Notes: generated by a model from the sequence alone, not told the origin. A stretch of DNA of 26,968 nt from Caldisericota bacterium (GCA_026390245.1 JAPLGI010000182.1:1-26968), one strand, 5' to 3'. Positions 1 to 7,655 are shown, counted from the stretch's first letter. Numbers and translations: made by a program.

Positions 1-185
1 TCGGCGCCGTTGTAGGCGACCCAGGCAAACGTGCCCAGCTCGGCAAGACGGTCGCGGACCCACTGCCTCTTGGCCTTGGTCGCCCGCTCCCACAGCGGGT
101 CGGACTTTGCGCCTTCTCCTGCACAGATGGTGGCAAGGTCACCTGCGTTGCGTATTGCTACGGGAAGAATTCTTGTTGCGCTCAT
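1..185 (-). CDS. Truncated leftward gene, possibly a GNAT-type acetyltransferase N-terminus
   Basis: A leftward reading frame opens with ATG at 185 and runs off the left edge of the window with no stop, giving about 61 N-terminal residues that begin MSATRILPVAIRNAGDLATI. A GCGAGG Shine-Dalgarno-like stretch lies about 6 nt upstream of the ATG on the minus strand. Residues about 25-61 (DPLWERATKAKRQWVRDRL, then a segment around FAWVAYNG) resemble the helix plus first beta strand of GNAT acetyltransferases, where a strand of the type 'WVAYNG-x-PVG' is common. The acetyl-CoA binding motif would lie outside the window, so this is only a suggestion. The opposite-strand frame over the same bases lacks a convincing ribosome binding site. 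Confidence 0.55.
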   Translation of the reverse strand, partial: MSATRILPVAIRNAGDLATICAGEGAKSDPLWERATKAKRQWVRDRLAELGTFAWVAYNGA

Positions 186-471
186 AATAGCCTCGCCATA
201 TATTGAGTACCCACTTGGCGACAACCGCGCAAGGGGTCCGGTGCTGAGACGGCGCACAGGGCGGTGTTGAACGGAAGGCGCCGCGTGGTCGTTTCTCCAT
301 GATCTCTCTCTTCCGCGGTGAAGCCGCGTCCATATTCAGTATAGCCTCACGAGGCAGCCGTACCAGCATCGATGTAACCTCATGTCCTTCACCTGCGTAA
401 ACAAGGTGGCAACAGAAGAAGCGTTGCGCAATAGTGAAGCGACGTTGTCGCAATATCAGAGGAGATGGGAT

Positions 472-774
472 ATGAGCAATCGAACGGAAGAGTTCAAAGT
501 GAGCGGCGAGAAATTGCTGCAGCAGGTCAGGGATCTGGTCCATCAGGGGAATGTCCGTCGTGTTACAATAAAGGGCAAGGATGGTGTCACGCTGTTCGAG
601 ATTCCACTTACCGCAGGTGTGGTGGGTGCGGTCCTGCTTCCCGTGTGGGTGGCCATTGGTGCGGTTGCCGCATTGGCGGCATCCTACACCATCACGGTCG
701 AGCTTGTCGACGTGCCCACAAATTCGACGGTCGAAGGCTCGTCTGTCGACAAGAGCGGAACGCCTTCACAGTAG
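472..774 (+). CDS. DUF4342 domain protein
   Basis: This is a 100-residue protein. I chose ATG 472 because GAGGAGA lies just upstream (460-465). A longer in-frame start at 382 has no ribosome binding site and adds residues unlike the family. The N-terminal half (RTEEFKVSGEKLLQQVRDLV, then GNVRRVTIK) and the following stretch around FEIPLTAGVVGAVLLP match the DUF4342 pattern: a charged helix, a short beta pair, then a hydrophobic glycine-rich segment (about residues 48-80) that could insert in or lie on a membrane. The tail (about 80-100) is polar and low-complexity. The function of DUF4342 is unknown; related domains occur fused to or near UBA/NAC-like or stress proteins. It is monocistronic, with a strong terminator at 796-823. 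Confidence 0.85.
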   Translation: MSNRTEEFKVSGEKLLQQVRDLVHQGNVRRVTIKGKDGVTLFEIPLTAGVVGAVLLPVWVAIGAVAALAASYTITVELVDVPTNSTVEGSSVDKSGTPSQ

Positions 775-795
775 TCTCTTCTTGCTGATGTTTGC

Positions 796-823
796 AGGCG
801 GCCGGGCATAAGCTCGGCCGCCT
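796..823 (+). terminator. Intrinsic terminator after the DUF4342 gene
   Basis: A 9-bp perfect stem (AGGCGGCCG at 796-804 with CGGCCGCCT at 815-823) encloses a 10-nt loop. It begins 22 nt after the stop at 774 and is followed by a partly T-rich stretch (GGCATTTCTT). Confidence 0.75.
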
Positions 824-842
824 GGCATTTCTTGTCGGGTAC

Positions 843-870
843 TTGAAACGCGTGGCGTTTCCTCTATAGT
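843..870 (+). promoter_or_regulatory. Sigma-70-type promoter of the acidic protein gene
   Basis: A -35 box TTGAAA (843-848) and a -10 box TATAGT (865-870) are separated by 16 bp. The expected start point near 877 leaves a leader of about 30 nt that carries the GGGAGG ribosome binding site before ATG 909. Confidence 0.65.
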
Positions 871-908
871 GCCGGCATCACACCCACATCTCTTGATGGG
901 AGGCATTC

Positions 909-1208
909 ATGGACGATGAGAGAGTACGGCTCGAAGGCATAGTCAGTGCGCTTGAACTGGAAGTCAGCGAGCTTGACGAAGACAACGTTACGGTGGAAGA
1001 GGCAGCACGCCTGCGTGCACAGCTTGATGAGGCATATGAACAGATCGACGCGTCCAGCCTGTCGGATGATGAGATTGACGATCTGATGGACCGGCTGGAC
1101 GACCTGCAGGACATCCTTGACGACCTTGCCGATACCGATACCGACTGGGACGATGAGGAAAAGGAAGAGGAAGAAGCAGACGAGGCGCAGGACGACGAAG
1201 ATGACTAG
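909..1208 (+). CDS. Small highly acidic, predicted coiled-coil protein
   Basis: This is a 99-residue protein with a good ribosome binding site (GGGAGG, 898-903) and its own promoter. The composition is extreme: Asp and Glu dominate, there are almost no aromatic residues, and the last 25 residues are nearly all D/E (for example EEKEEEEADEAQDDEDD). Residues about 5-75 show a heptad-like leucine/isoleucine spacing (RLEGIVSALELEVSEL, then DLMDRLDDLQDILDDL) expected of an amphipathic or coiled-coil helix. I do not recognise a family. Such proteins can act as nucleic-acid mimics, cation buffers or partners of basic proteins, but nothing in the sequence decides among these. No basic partner gene is adjacent. 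Confidence 0.75.
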   Translation: MDDERVRLEGIVSALELEVSELDEDNVTVEEAARLRAQLDEAYEQIDASSLSDDEIDDLMDRLDDLQDILDDLADTDTDWDDEEKEEEEADEAQDDEDD

Positions 1209-1256
1209 CCGTCTTGTCACAGGGACAGTCTTCGTTGTTGTAACACTGAGGGTGCC

Positions 1257-1276
1257 CCCCCGCTGTGGAACGGGGG
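1257..1276. terminator. GC hairpin between convergent genes
   Basis: CCCCCG (1257-1262) pairs with CGGGGG (1271-1276) around an 8-nt loop. The hairpin touches the stop codon of the leftward SLH protein gene (1277-1279) and lies 49 nt beyond the rightward acidic gene. There is no clear T-tract on either strand, so termination activity is uncertain. Confidence 0.4.
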
Positions 1277-2923
1277 TCAGGATCTAGGAGCCAACAGGCG
1301 GCTAAGGAAAACGCATGCCTGGGCGCGAGTGCAATGATCCTCGGGACTCAGCTTCCCATCAGATTCGATGCCTGGATCGGGACTTGTGACAACGCCTCCG
1401 GCGAAGCAGGCTTCGATGAACCCGTGGGCCCAGTAGTCGGGCTGGATGTCTGCATAGGGGAGGGTTGCCTTGTCGTTCCAACTCTGTGAACGAGCGATGA
1501 TGGCAAGGGCTTGCGCTTTGCTGATAGGTTCCTCCGGTTTGAACAGCCCGCCGGGGTAGCCGGTCAGCCATCCCTTGCGTACAGCGGCAGCGATATAGCC
1601 TGCCGCCCAATAAGACGACGTGACATCCTTGAAGGGGTCGGAGATCCCGGTTTCGGGGTCAACGCTTAAGGCACGGCAGACAAGCTTCGCATACTCTGCT
1701 CGCGTCACTGCGTCATCCGGGTGGAACTTGCCGTCTTCATATCCGGTGACAAGGCCTCGGGCGCTCAGGTCCGCAACTGCCGTGAAGGCCCATGACCCTG
1801 TGGAAACGTCCTTGAAGCGGGGCCCCGCGGCAATGGCCTGGGGCACCAGCTGGCGCACGCGCATGATGTCATAGGCGGCTTTGGCCAGGTCGTATTTCAT
1901 GGAGAGGACGCCTGCGAGGTTCAGCTTGTAGTCGATCCACGGGGTGAACCCATATGTGCCGGGGCAGGAGGCGATCAGGAGGGTTCCAGTGACGGGGTCT
2001 GTCTCCTCCCGCCACATGCCCAGCCCTGGACGGGCGCGGCTCGCCGATGAGAGAAGTGTCGTGACTGTGGTGTATGGGGTCGAGATGATCACAGATGCGG
2101 GAGCCTGGTCCTGCTCGATCTGGACGACAGCTTCTGCGGAGAGAATACGTTTGCCGGACCAGACACCCTTTTGCAGGAGCATCGTCAGGAATCGGGCGTA
2201 GTCCTCTGCGGTCGAACGTGCTCCGCCGGCCACATCGGGATTCCGGTTGAAGCCCATCAGGTTGAAGGTCGTACTCGTCATGCCGAGAGGCTCGCTGAGA
2301 TGGACACGGAAGAACTCTTGCCACGCCATTCCACTGACAACCTCGCAGACGCGGGCTCCAACCTGGATGGAGACAGACCCGTCGCTCACGGCGGTGCCAG
2401 GCACAGAGGGCCTGGGGCCGGCAGCAATACGTTTGACACACTCTTCCAGCGTCAGTGTCCGGTCGGCGATGGAGGCGTCTGCGACCGGAAGTCCTGAATC
2501 ATGGGACCACAGTTGTCGTATTGTGATGTCTGCTTTCTCACCAGTGAATTCAGGCAAGTACCTGGACACAGGGTCGTCCAGCGCAAGCATGCCCTGGTCC
2601 ACCAGGGTCATCATTGCGGAAGCAGCCAGCCAGCGTGAGGCCGAGCCGACGTCCACAACAGTCCCGGGGCCGAATTTGGCATACCCGGCACTCTCGATGA
2701 CCTTTCCATCCTTCACGACGACCAGGGCCATGCCGTCTGTAGCGAGTGCTGCCGAACTCAGGAAATGGTTGACCTCGGTCATGTCGTAGGATCCGAGGGC
2801 AACGACCTGGCGTACCGGAGTCGTACACCCGGCTGCACCCCCCACCACTGCTGAGAGGAGGATGAGGGCAACCAGCCGCAGCGCTGGTCCACTCACATAG
2901 TGCAGAGGGACTGGATGCTTCAC
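1277..2923 (-). CDS. S-layer-anchored lipoprotein: degenerate class C beta-lactamase-type serine hydrolase with three SLH domains
   Basis: This is a 548-residue protein. A signal segment (about 14-33) ends in a lipobox-like AAGC with Cys33. Residues about 45-355 follow the beta-lactamase / DD-peptidase (AmpC, EstB) fold: the helix after DVGSASRWLAASAMMTLVDQ, then QGMLALDDPVSRYLPEF, a region around PLGM, and a C-terminal strand pair. Three SLH domains follow at about 369-419, 430-478 and 489-545, each with a TRAE/SKAQ/TRAQ-type motif for binding secondary cell-wall polymer. The active site looks broken. SxxK reads S94-A-S-R97, the YxN triad reads V179-S-D181, and the HxG/KTG element reads S319-C-P. 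The protein may therefore be a structural or binding pseudoenzyme. The GTG start at 2923 overlaps the TGA of the upstream ktrA gene (GTGA), implying translational coupling. Confidence 0.85.
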   Translation of the reverse strand: MKHPVPLHYVSGPALRLVALILLSAVVGGAAGCTTPVRQVVALGSYDMTEVNHFLSSAALATDGMALVVVKDGKVIESAGYAKFGPGTVVDVGSASRWLAASAMMTLVDQGMLALDDPVSRYLPEFTGEKADITIRQLWSHDSGLPVADASIADRTLTLEECVKRIAAGPRPSVPGTAVSDGSVSIQVGARVCEVVSGMAWQEFFRVHLSEPLGMTSTTFNLMGFNRNPDVAGGARSTAEDYARFLTMLLQKGVWSGKRILSAEAVVQIEQDQAPASVIISTPYTTVTTLLSSASRARPGLGMWREETDPVTGTLLIASCPGTYGFTPWIDYKLNLAGVLSMKYDLAKAAYDIMRVRQLVPQAIAAGPRFKDVSTGSWAFTAVADLSARGLVTGYEDGKFHPDDAVTRAEYAKLVCRALSVDPETGISDPFKDVTSSYWAAGYIAAAVRKGWLTGYPGGLFKPEEPISKAQALAIIARSQSWNDKATLPYADIQPDYWAHGFIEACFAGGVVTSPDPGIESDGKLSPEDHCTRAQACVFLSRLLAPRS

Positions 2924-3579
2924 GACCTTGTCTGACTGGCGAATCGGTGCAGGTTCGGGACACTCCCCAGGATGATAAGCCGATCCCCGGCCTTGAGCAC
3001 GTCGTCAGAATGCAGCGTAATCAAGATCTCTCCTCCACGGCGGATACCGACCACGTTGATCTCGAAGCGGGCGCGGTAGTCGAGATCTCGGAGTGTCTTG
3101 CCCGCTGCTGTCGGAGGAACGGGTACCTCGAGGATGTCGTAGTCGGGGGAGGATTCAAGAAAGTCGTAGATGCTGGAAAGGCTCAGTCGGTTGGCGAGAC
3201 GGATAGCCATATCATGTTCAGGGAACACGACGTCGTCCGCCCCAATGCGCATGAGGAGCCTGCCGTGCAAATCGGATGAGGCTCTTGCAACAAGGTGGCG
3301 AATGCCCATCTCCTTGAGGACGGCAGCCGTGAGGACGCTGCGGTCAATTTCTGCTCCGATGGTGAGGACAACAGTATCACAGTTGGTGATGCCTGCTGCC
3401 TCAAGTTCTGCGGGGTCTGTCGTGTCCGCGACGACCGCGAGGGCGACATCGTCTTTGATGCTGTCGACGTTGGCCTGCGTTTCGTCGATGGCCAGAACCT
3501 CCATCCCCAATTCGGCCAACCGGATTGCACAAGACCTTCCGAACTTCCCAAGGCCGATCACACCGATCTGTTGTTTCAT
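2920..3579 (-). CDS. ktrA: Ktr/Trk potassium uptake regulatory subunit (RCK domain protein)
   Basis: This is a 219-residue protein with the standard KtrA layout. An N-terminal RCK_N Rossmann domain (about 1-125) carries the dinucleotide motif GLGKFG (residues 9-14) and an acidic residue at the end of the second strand (AIDE, D32), which binds the ribose of NAD(H)/ATP. An RCK_C domain (about 135-215) includes EVPVPPTAAGKTLRDLDYR. In the family, an octameric ring of this cytosolic protein gates the membrane subunit KtrB in response to ATP/ADP and, in some homologues, c-di-AMP. It lies 12 bp downstream of the ktrB gene in the same operon and overlaps the next gene by 4 bp. The symbol trkA would be equally acceptable. 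At about 220 aa it is a single-RCK protein, which favours Ktr over the two-domain E. coli TrkA. Confidence 0.92.
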   Translation of the reverse strand: MKQQIGVIGLGKFGRSCAIRLAELGMEVLAIDETQANVDSIKDDVALAVVADTTDPAELEAAGITNCDTVVLTIGAEIDRSVLTAAVLKEMGIRHLVARASSDLHGRLLMRIGADDVVFPEHDMAIRLANRLSLSSIYDFLESSPDYDILEVPVPPTAAGKTLRDLDYRARFEINVVGIRRGGEILITLHSDDVLKAGDRLIILGSVPNLHRFASQTRS

Positions 3580-3591
3580 GGTAGTCTCCTC

Positions 3592-4992
3592 CTATCCTAT
3601 GGCCACGTCGTCTTCAGCAAAGTGAACCAGACGTTCGAGCTTCTGCACAGGAGACAACAGTGTTAGCATTGCTGCTAGAACACCGACACGTCCTGTCAGC
3701 ATGACTGCAACGAGGACATACTGGGCCGCGGCAGACAGCATCGGCGTGATCCCTGTGCTCAGACCGACCGTGCCGAAGGCCGAAGTGACTTCGAAGAGCA
3801 GATTCAGAGTGGGGAATCTGTTGCCTTCCGTCAAGGCCACCAGGAATGTCCCGCCAATGACGATGCAAAGACTGAGAACGAAGACCCCAAGAGCTTTCTT
3901 GACGGTTTCTGTATGGATGCCCCTGTTGCCGAGCTGTGTCTGGTCTGAGCCGATGATGACGCTCCAGACGAACGCCGCGACGACAGCAAAGGTGGTTGTC
4001 TTCACACCGCCGCCGGTGCCGCCGGGAGAGGCGCCAATGAACATGAGGAGGATGATGAGCATCAGGGACGTGGGATGCATGCCTCCAATGCGCAGCGTGT
4101 CGAATCCGGCTGTCCTTGCTGTCACCGACTGGAACCAGGACGTCAGGAGACGCTCCTTCAGGGACAGAGGGACAAACGCTGTGGGGGTGATGCTTTCCAG
4201 CATGAAGATGAGAACAGCTCCACCCACGACCAAGGCTGCCGTGATAACCAAAACCGTCCGGGCATGGGTCGAAAGCCTTCTGCTCCCCCTGCGTGAGATA
4301 TAGTTCCTGAGTTCGTTGATGACGGGAAAGCCGAGGCCACCCAGGATGATGAGCGTCGGGATGACCAGGTTGACCGTGATGTCCCCCGCGTAGGGCTCGA
4401 AACTTGTCATCCCTCCCCCCAGAACGTCGAAGCCGGCATTGCAGAAGGCACTCACACTGGTGAAGATGCCGTTCCAGACGGCCTTTCCCGCCGGCATGTT
4501 GTGGACAAAGCGGAGGGAAAGAAAGAGGGCGCCCACTCCTTCGCAGATGATGACCGTGGATGCGATGAGCCGGGCGAAACCGCGGGGATTGCCGCGCAGT
4601 GGCGTGGCGACGCTCTCACGGAAGTCACAGGTCTGACGCAGGCCAAGCCTTGCATTCCGCCGAAAAGCAGTGATGAACAGGGTCGTCAGGACCATGTAGC
4701 CCAGACCCCCAACCTGGATGAGAAGGAGAATGACGATCTGACCGAAGAGCGTCCAGTAGGTCCCCGTGTCGACGAGAGCCAGTCCCGTCACACAGGTGGC
4801 ACTGGTGGCCGTGAACAGGGCCCTGAGAAAGTCGGGGTGGGCTCCATTGGTCGATTGTGGCAGGAGAAGGAACAGTGTCCCAACCAGAATGACAACAACG
4901 AAACTCAGCACGATGCGCTGCCCAGGATTGGCGGGCGAAATTCCCCACCTGAGTCCGCCTCGTCGATGTTTTTGAGTGATTGATGCGATCAT
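3592..4992 (-). CDS. ktrB: Ktr/Trk potassium transporter, membrane subunit
   Basis: This is a 466-residue integral membrane protein of the TrkH/KtrB superfamily, with four repeated M1-P-M2 units. The four selectivity-filter loops are visible: TATSATCVTGL (about 62-72), SVSAFCNAGFD, SVTARTAGFDTL and VTSAFGTVGLSTG, each with the conserved filter glycine. A cytoplasmic N-terminus of about 25 residues precedes the first membrane helix (IVLSFVVVILVGTLFLLL). The length matches KtrB (about 440-470) rather than a longer TrkH. It is first in the leftward operon ktrB-ktrA-SLH protein. The start ATG 4992 was chosen for its agreement with family N-termini, since no strong ribosome binding site is visible. 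A promoter lies at 5025-5052. Confidence 0.93.
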   Translation of the reverse strand: MIASITQKHRRGGLRWGISPANPGQRIVLSFVVVILVGTLFLLLPQSTNGAHPDFLRALFTATSATCVTGLALVDTGTYWTLFGQIVILLLIQVGGLGYMVLTTLFITAFRRNARLGLRQTCDFRESVATPLRGNPRGFARLIASTVIICEGVGALFLSLRFVHNMPAGKAVWNGIFTSVSAFCNAGFDVLGGGMTSFEPYAGDITVNLVIPTLIILGGLGFPVINELRNYISRRGSRRLSTHARTVLVITAALVVGGAVLIFMLESITPTAFVPLSLKERLLTSWFQSVTARTAGFDTLRIGGMHPTSLMLIILLMFIGASPGGTGGGVKTTTFAVVAAFVWSVIIGSDQTQLGNRGIHTETVKKALGVFVLSLCIVIGGTFLVALTEGNRFPTLNLLFEVTSAFGTVGLSTGITPMLSAAAQYVLVAVMLTGRVGVLAAMLTLLSPVQKLERLVHFAEDDVAIG

Positions 4993-5024
4993 GTCATAGT
5001 ACCCATTTGCCTTTCACGTGGAGA

Positions 5025-5052
5025 AGTATATCGTTCCCGGAATCATATGCAA
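5025..5052 (-). promoter_or_regulatory. Promoter of the ktrB-ktrA-SLH operon
   Basis: On the minus strand a -35 box TTGCAT (5052 to 5047) and a -10 box TATACT (5030 to 5025) are separated by 16 bp. The start point would be near 5018, giving a short leader of about 26 nt before ATG 4992. Confidence 0.65.
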
Positions 5053-5134
5053 CGCCTCTGCTTGCAGGCAAGATGAAACACGTTGCAGGAGCCTGTTCTC
5101 CGTTGTTCGCGGGCGTGATGGGCCGTGGCGCACG

Positions 5135-5143
5135 TGCTATACT
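5135..5143 (+). promoter_or_regulatory. Extended -10 promoter of mscL
   Basis: The sequence TGCTATACT is an extended -10 element (TGnTATACT) with no good -35 box at the right distance. The predicted start is near 5150, which puts GGAGGTG at the very 5' end of the message. The same nonamer occurs at 7541-7549 and 7641-7649. Confidence 0.55.
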
Positions 5144-5160
5144 GCATGTGGAGGTGCCCC

Positions 5161-5616
5161 ATGTGGAATGAGTTCAAGAAGTTCGCTCTGAAGGGAACCA
5201 TGATCGACCTGGCCATTGGTGTTATCATCGGCGGCGCGGTCGGCAAGGTCATCACGTCTCTGGTCAACGACATCCTGATGCCCCCGATCGGTTTGCTGAT
5301 GGGGCGCGTCAACTTCACCAGCCTCTACATCAATCTCGGTCGCACCAAGTATCCGACATTCGAATTGGCCAGGACAGCTGGAGCCCCGACCATCAACGTC
5401 GGACTGTTTCTCAACACGGTCGTCGACTTCTTCATCATTTCATTGGTCATATTCTTCATAGTCAGGGCAATGAACAGGATGAGAGAGCTGTCCGAGAAGA
5501 AGGTCGCGGCCCCGGCCGCAACGGCCCGCCTGTGTCCTTTCTGCAAGACGGATATTCCCATTGACGCCACGCGCTGTCCACATTGCACGAGTGAACTGAC
5601 GGCAGTGGAAAAGTAA
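5161..5616 (+). CDS. mscL: Large-conductance mechanosensitive channel with C-terminal zinc ribbon
   Basis: This is a 151-residue protein. ATG 5161 was chosen over the in-frame ATG 5125 because GGAGGTG (5150-5156) precedes it and the protein then begins MWNEFKKFALKGTMIDLAIG, the canonical MscL N-terminal helix and TM1. TM1 is about 15-45 with the GVIIGGAVGKVITSLVNDIL gate helix, and TM2 is about 80-102. The homopentamer opens under high membrane tension to release solutes during osmotic downshock. Residues 125-142 form an added zinc ribbon (C125-P-F-C128, ten residues, C139-P-H-C142), placed where the cytoplasmic helix bundle normally lies; a similar tail is known in some other MscL proteins. 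The neighbouring K+ uptake operon is divergent, consistent with an osmotic-balance locus. Confidence 0.93.
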   Translation: MWNEFKKFALKGTMIDLAIGVIIGGAVGKVITSLVNDILMPPIGLLMGRVNFTSLYINLGRTKYPTFELARTAGAPTINVGLFLNTVVDFFIISLVIFFIVRAMNRMRELSEKKVAAPAATARLCPFCKTDIPIDATRCPHCTSELTAVEK

Positions 5617-5640
5617 GGACTTCTTCTGGAGCAGAGTGAA

Positions 5641-5673
5641 CAATCGGGCGGACCGGAGAGGTCCGCCCGATTG
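5641..5673. terminator. Bidirectional terminator between mscL and glnA
   Basis: A perfect 14-bp stem (CAATCGGGCGGACC at 5641-5654 with its complement at 5660-5673) encloses a 5-nt loop (GGAGA). It sits 24 bp after the mscL stop and 4 bp before the glnA stop. The A/T ends of the stem partly supply a U-tract in both directions. Confidence 0.85.
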
Positions 5674-5677
5674 CATG

Positions 5678-7570
5678 CTAGAACACCAATTTGCGGTATT
5701 CGTCCTCCAGCTGCTGCAGATGGTCCATGCGGTGGGCGAGAATGAGTTGAAGCCCTGATGCTTCCTGCAGGGAGTCGCTGGAGAGGGCGGATATCAATCG
5801 GGTGCACAGGGCGGGGTTTCCGGCCGTATCATCGGCCAGCTCGTGGCACAGAGCGTCAATGCGCTTCCACAGAGCCTGAGCGCGGTCGCTGGCAAGACTC
5901 AGAGGTTGACAAGCCCGCACTGTGTCCAGGTCTTCGGGGATGATGCGCGCCAGGAGTTCGTGTTTCCAACGAGCAGTGGCCGCACTGCGGAACGCGTCGA
6001 TCACGCGAGGTGTCAGCACATTTCCTGCGGTCAGGACGCGAACGCGCTCCGGGAAGGCCGTGAGATTCTGCATGTTTTCCCAGACGTTGGCCGGAGGAAC
6101 CCCAAAGAGGTGGTCGCGCTCTTCCTGTGAGTAGTTCTCGAAGACGTTTTCCTCTGCCCTGTAAGCCCTGTCTTTCTCGAGGTAGGCAGCCGGTTCGCCA
6201 GGCTTCTTGGAGATCTCCGCGAGGAGCGCTTCGGGTGGCGTGCCGGACTCGACCGACCACGTGATGCCGTCAAGCATTGCGAGGATGGACGCGGCCACGG
6301 CAAGGTAGGTGTTGGTGTAGGCGTTGGGAGCCCGAAGTTCGAAACGGGTGGCACGCGGGTTGTCGACATCTCGGACCAGGCCTGCCAGGACTGTACGGTT
6401 ACGCGACGGGGTGGCGGGATCGAGTCCCAGTGCTGCGACGATGCAGACGGGTGCTTCGAAACCGGGTTTGAGCCTGTTGAAGGCATCGTTGCTTGCGGAG
6501 ACGAACGGTCCGACGACTTCATAGTTGCGAAGAAGACCCATCAGCGCTCCGTATCCGATCACACTCAGGAAGTCGGTATGCATGTCCGCAGGTGCGAAGA
6601 GGTTGATGCGCCTGCCACTGGGCAGGACGCCCGCGATGCCCAAATGCGTGTGTTCGCCGGAACCTGCGACGCCTGGAATGGGCTTGGCCTTGAAGGTGAC
6701 CGTGAGACCGTTGGCGCGGAACGTTTCCTTCACCAGGATGCGCGCAAGGAGCTCATTGTCGGCGGCCTGGAGCGCTTGGGCATACCGCCAATCGATCTCC
6801 ATCTGCTCCATGACATGGGTCAGTTCGCCGCCGAGCCCGATGGCTGCCTTGACGCCGCCGACTTCCTTATGGCCCATCTCGGCGTGCAGACCATAAGCTT
6901 CAAGAGCCATCACTGACTGTTCCAGGGCAGTCCGGGCGACGCCTCGCGTACGCTGCCAGTAGTTCTCCTGCAACATCTGCGCCGCCGAGAGTTCCTCGAC
7001 GTTTGCCGTCTCGGTTGGAGTCTTCACCCAGAACTCTAGCTCCGTCCCGACGGTGAACTCGATTCCCGCAAGCCGCGCGGGCTCGAGGTGAGCAAGCAGC
7101 GGGGACGACGAATGACTGCGCAGAAGCTTCAGGAGTTCCGCGCCAGCATAGTCCACGGTGGCTGCAAGCAGAGAGCGCGAGTCGATGCGCTCACCCCGGT
7201 GCACCAGGAAGGATGGGATGCGCAGTGTCCCTACCGGGAGACCAGTCTCGTGGTCCGCGTGTTCCTCGTTGTAGTCGACGAACCAGGTAGCTGTCAGGTC
7301 CGGCGCAAGATCGACCTGCGCATCGCTGAGCGAGGTCATGCCGCCGAGCACAACAGACGAGCCGTCGGTCTGGACAGCTTTGCCGGCCAGAAATGCATCG
7401 ATGTCAGCGACAAAGGTCTGGATGGGGATACGCTCGTCGGTGTCGTTGCCGGCAAGGTCGATCGCTACGAGAGAGACGAAGCGGATCTCTGGATGCTCGC
7501 GCAGGATGGCAAGCAGGGTCTCTCGCCCACACTGCCCTCCTGCTATACTATAGATGCGTTTGCCGTTCAT
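5678..7570 (-). CDS. glnA: Glutamine synthetase, long clostridial-type (about 630 aa)
   Basis: This 630-residue cytosolic enzyme makes glutamine from glutamate, ammonium and ATP. I chose ATG 7570 because GAAGGAG lies 6 nt upstream; an in-frame ATG at 7624 has no such signal. Glutamine synthetase motifs are present: GTELEFW (175-181) with metal-binding glutamates, GHKEVGG (233-239), AKPIPGVAGSGEHTHLG (about 295-311) with the ATP/metal-binding His, and FELRAPN for the substrate arginine. The protein is about 180 residues longer than GlnA type I (about 450 aa). It matches a roughly 630-aa class found in Clostridia and other anaerobes, with an N-terminal extension and a long C-terminal helical region (about 520-630). 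It is a single gene, convergent with mscL and divergent from the DNA glycosylase gene. It would assimilate ammonium released by amino-acid fermentation. Confidence 0.88.
   Translation of the reverse strand: MNGKRIYSIAGGQCGRETLLAILREHPEIRFVSLVAIDLAGNDTDERIPIQTFVADIDAFLAGKAVQTDGSSVVLGGMTSLSDAQVDLAPDLTATWFVDYNEEHADHETGLPVGTLRIPSFLVHRGERIDSRSLLAATVDYAGAELLKLLRSHSSSPLLAHLEPARLAGIEFTVGTELEFWVKTPTETANVEELSAAQMLQENYWQRTRGVARTALEQSVMALEAYGLHAEMGHKEVGGVKAAIGLGGELTHVMEQMEIDWRYAQALQAADNELLARILVKETFRANGLTVTFKAKPIPGVAGSGEHTHLGIAGVLPSGRRINLFAPADMHTDFLSVIGYGALMGLLRNYEVVGPFVSASNDAFNRLKPGFEAPVCIVAALGLDPATPSRNRTVLAGLVRDVDNPRATRFELRAPNAYTNTYLAVAASILAMLDGITWSVESGTPPEALLAEISKKPGEPAAYLEKDRAYRAEENVFENYSQEERDHLFGVPPANVWENMQNLTAFPERVRVLTAGNVLTPRVIDAFRSAATARWKHELLARIIPEDLDTVRACQPLSLASDRAQALWKRIDALCHELADDTAGNPALCTRLISALSSDSLQEASGLQLILAHRMDHLQQLEDEYRKLVF
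7541..7549 (+). promoter_or_regulatory. Possible distal extended -10 promoter for the DNA glycosylase gene
   Basis: TGCTATACT lies inside the 5' end of the divergent glnA coding region, exactly 100 bp upstream of an identical copy at 7641-7649. It reads rightward towards the DNA glycosylase gene. It could be a second promoter, or a chance product of glnA codons. Confidence 0.3.
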
Positions 7571-7640
7571 AAGTACTCCTTCATACAGTTTTCCTGAGAC
7601 TACTGTCCGAAGCGATTTTTGCAAGCGGCTGGCTTCACAC

Positions 7641-7649
7641 TGCTATACT
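7641..7649 (+). promoter_or_regulatory. Extended -10 promoter of the mismatch glycosylase gene
   Basis: TGCTATACT is followed 7 nt later by ATG 7656, so the predicted transcription start falls at or within 1-2 nt of the start codon. A TTGCAA lies at 7619-7624 with a long 19-bp spacing. This suggests a leaderless or near-leaderless message, in line with the lack of any Shine-Dalgarno sequence before 7656. Confidence 0.5.
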
Positions 7650-7655
7650 GAAATC

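Noticed and set aside
31..270. Rightward 79-codon frame at the left edge
   Set aside because: It has no ribosome binding site and overlaps the better-supported leftward partial gene (1-185), whose translation looks like a real protein.
1869..2441. 190-codon frame inside the SLH hydrolase gene
   Set aside because: Same-strand alternate frame of a well-supported gene with Arg/Pro/His-rich random composition.
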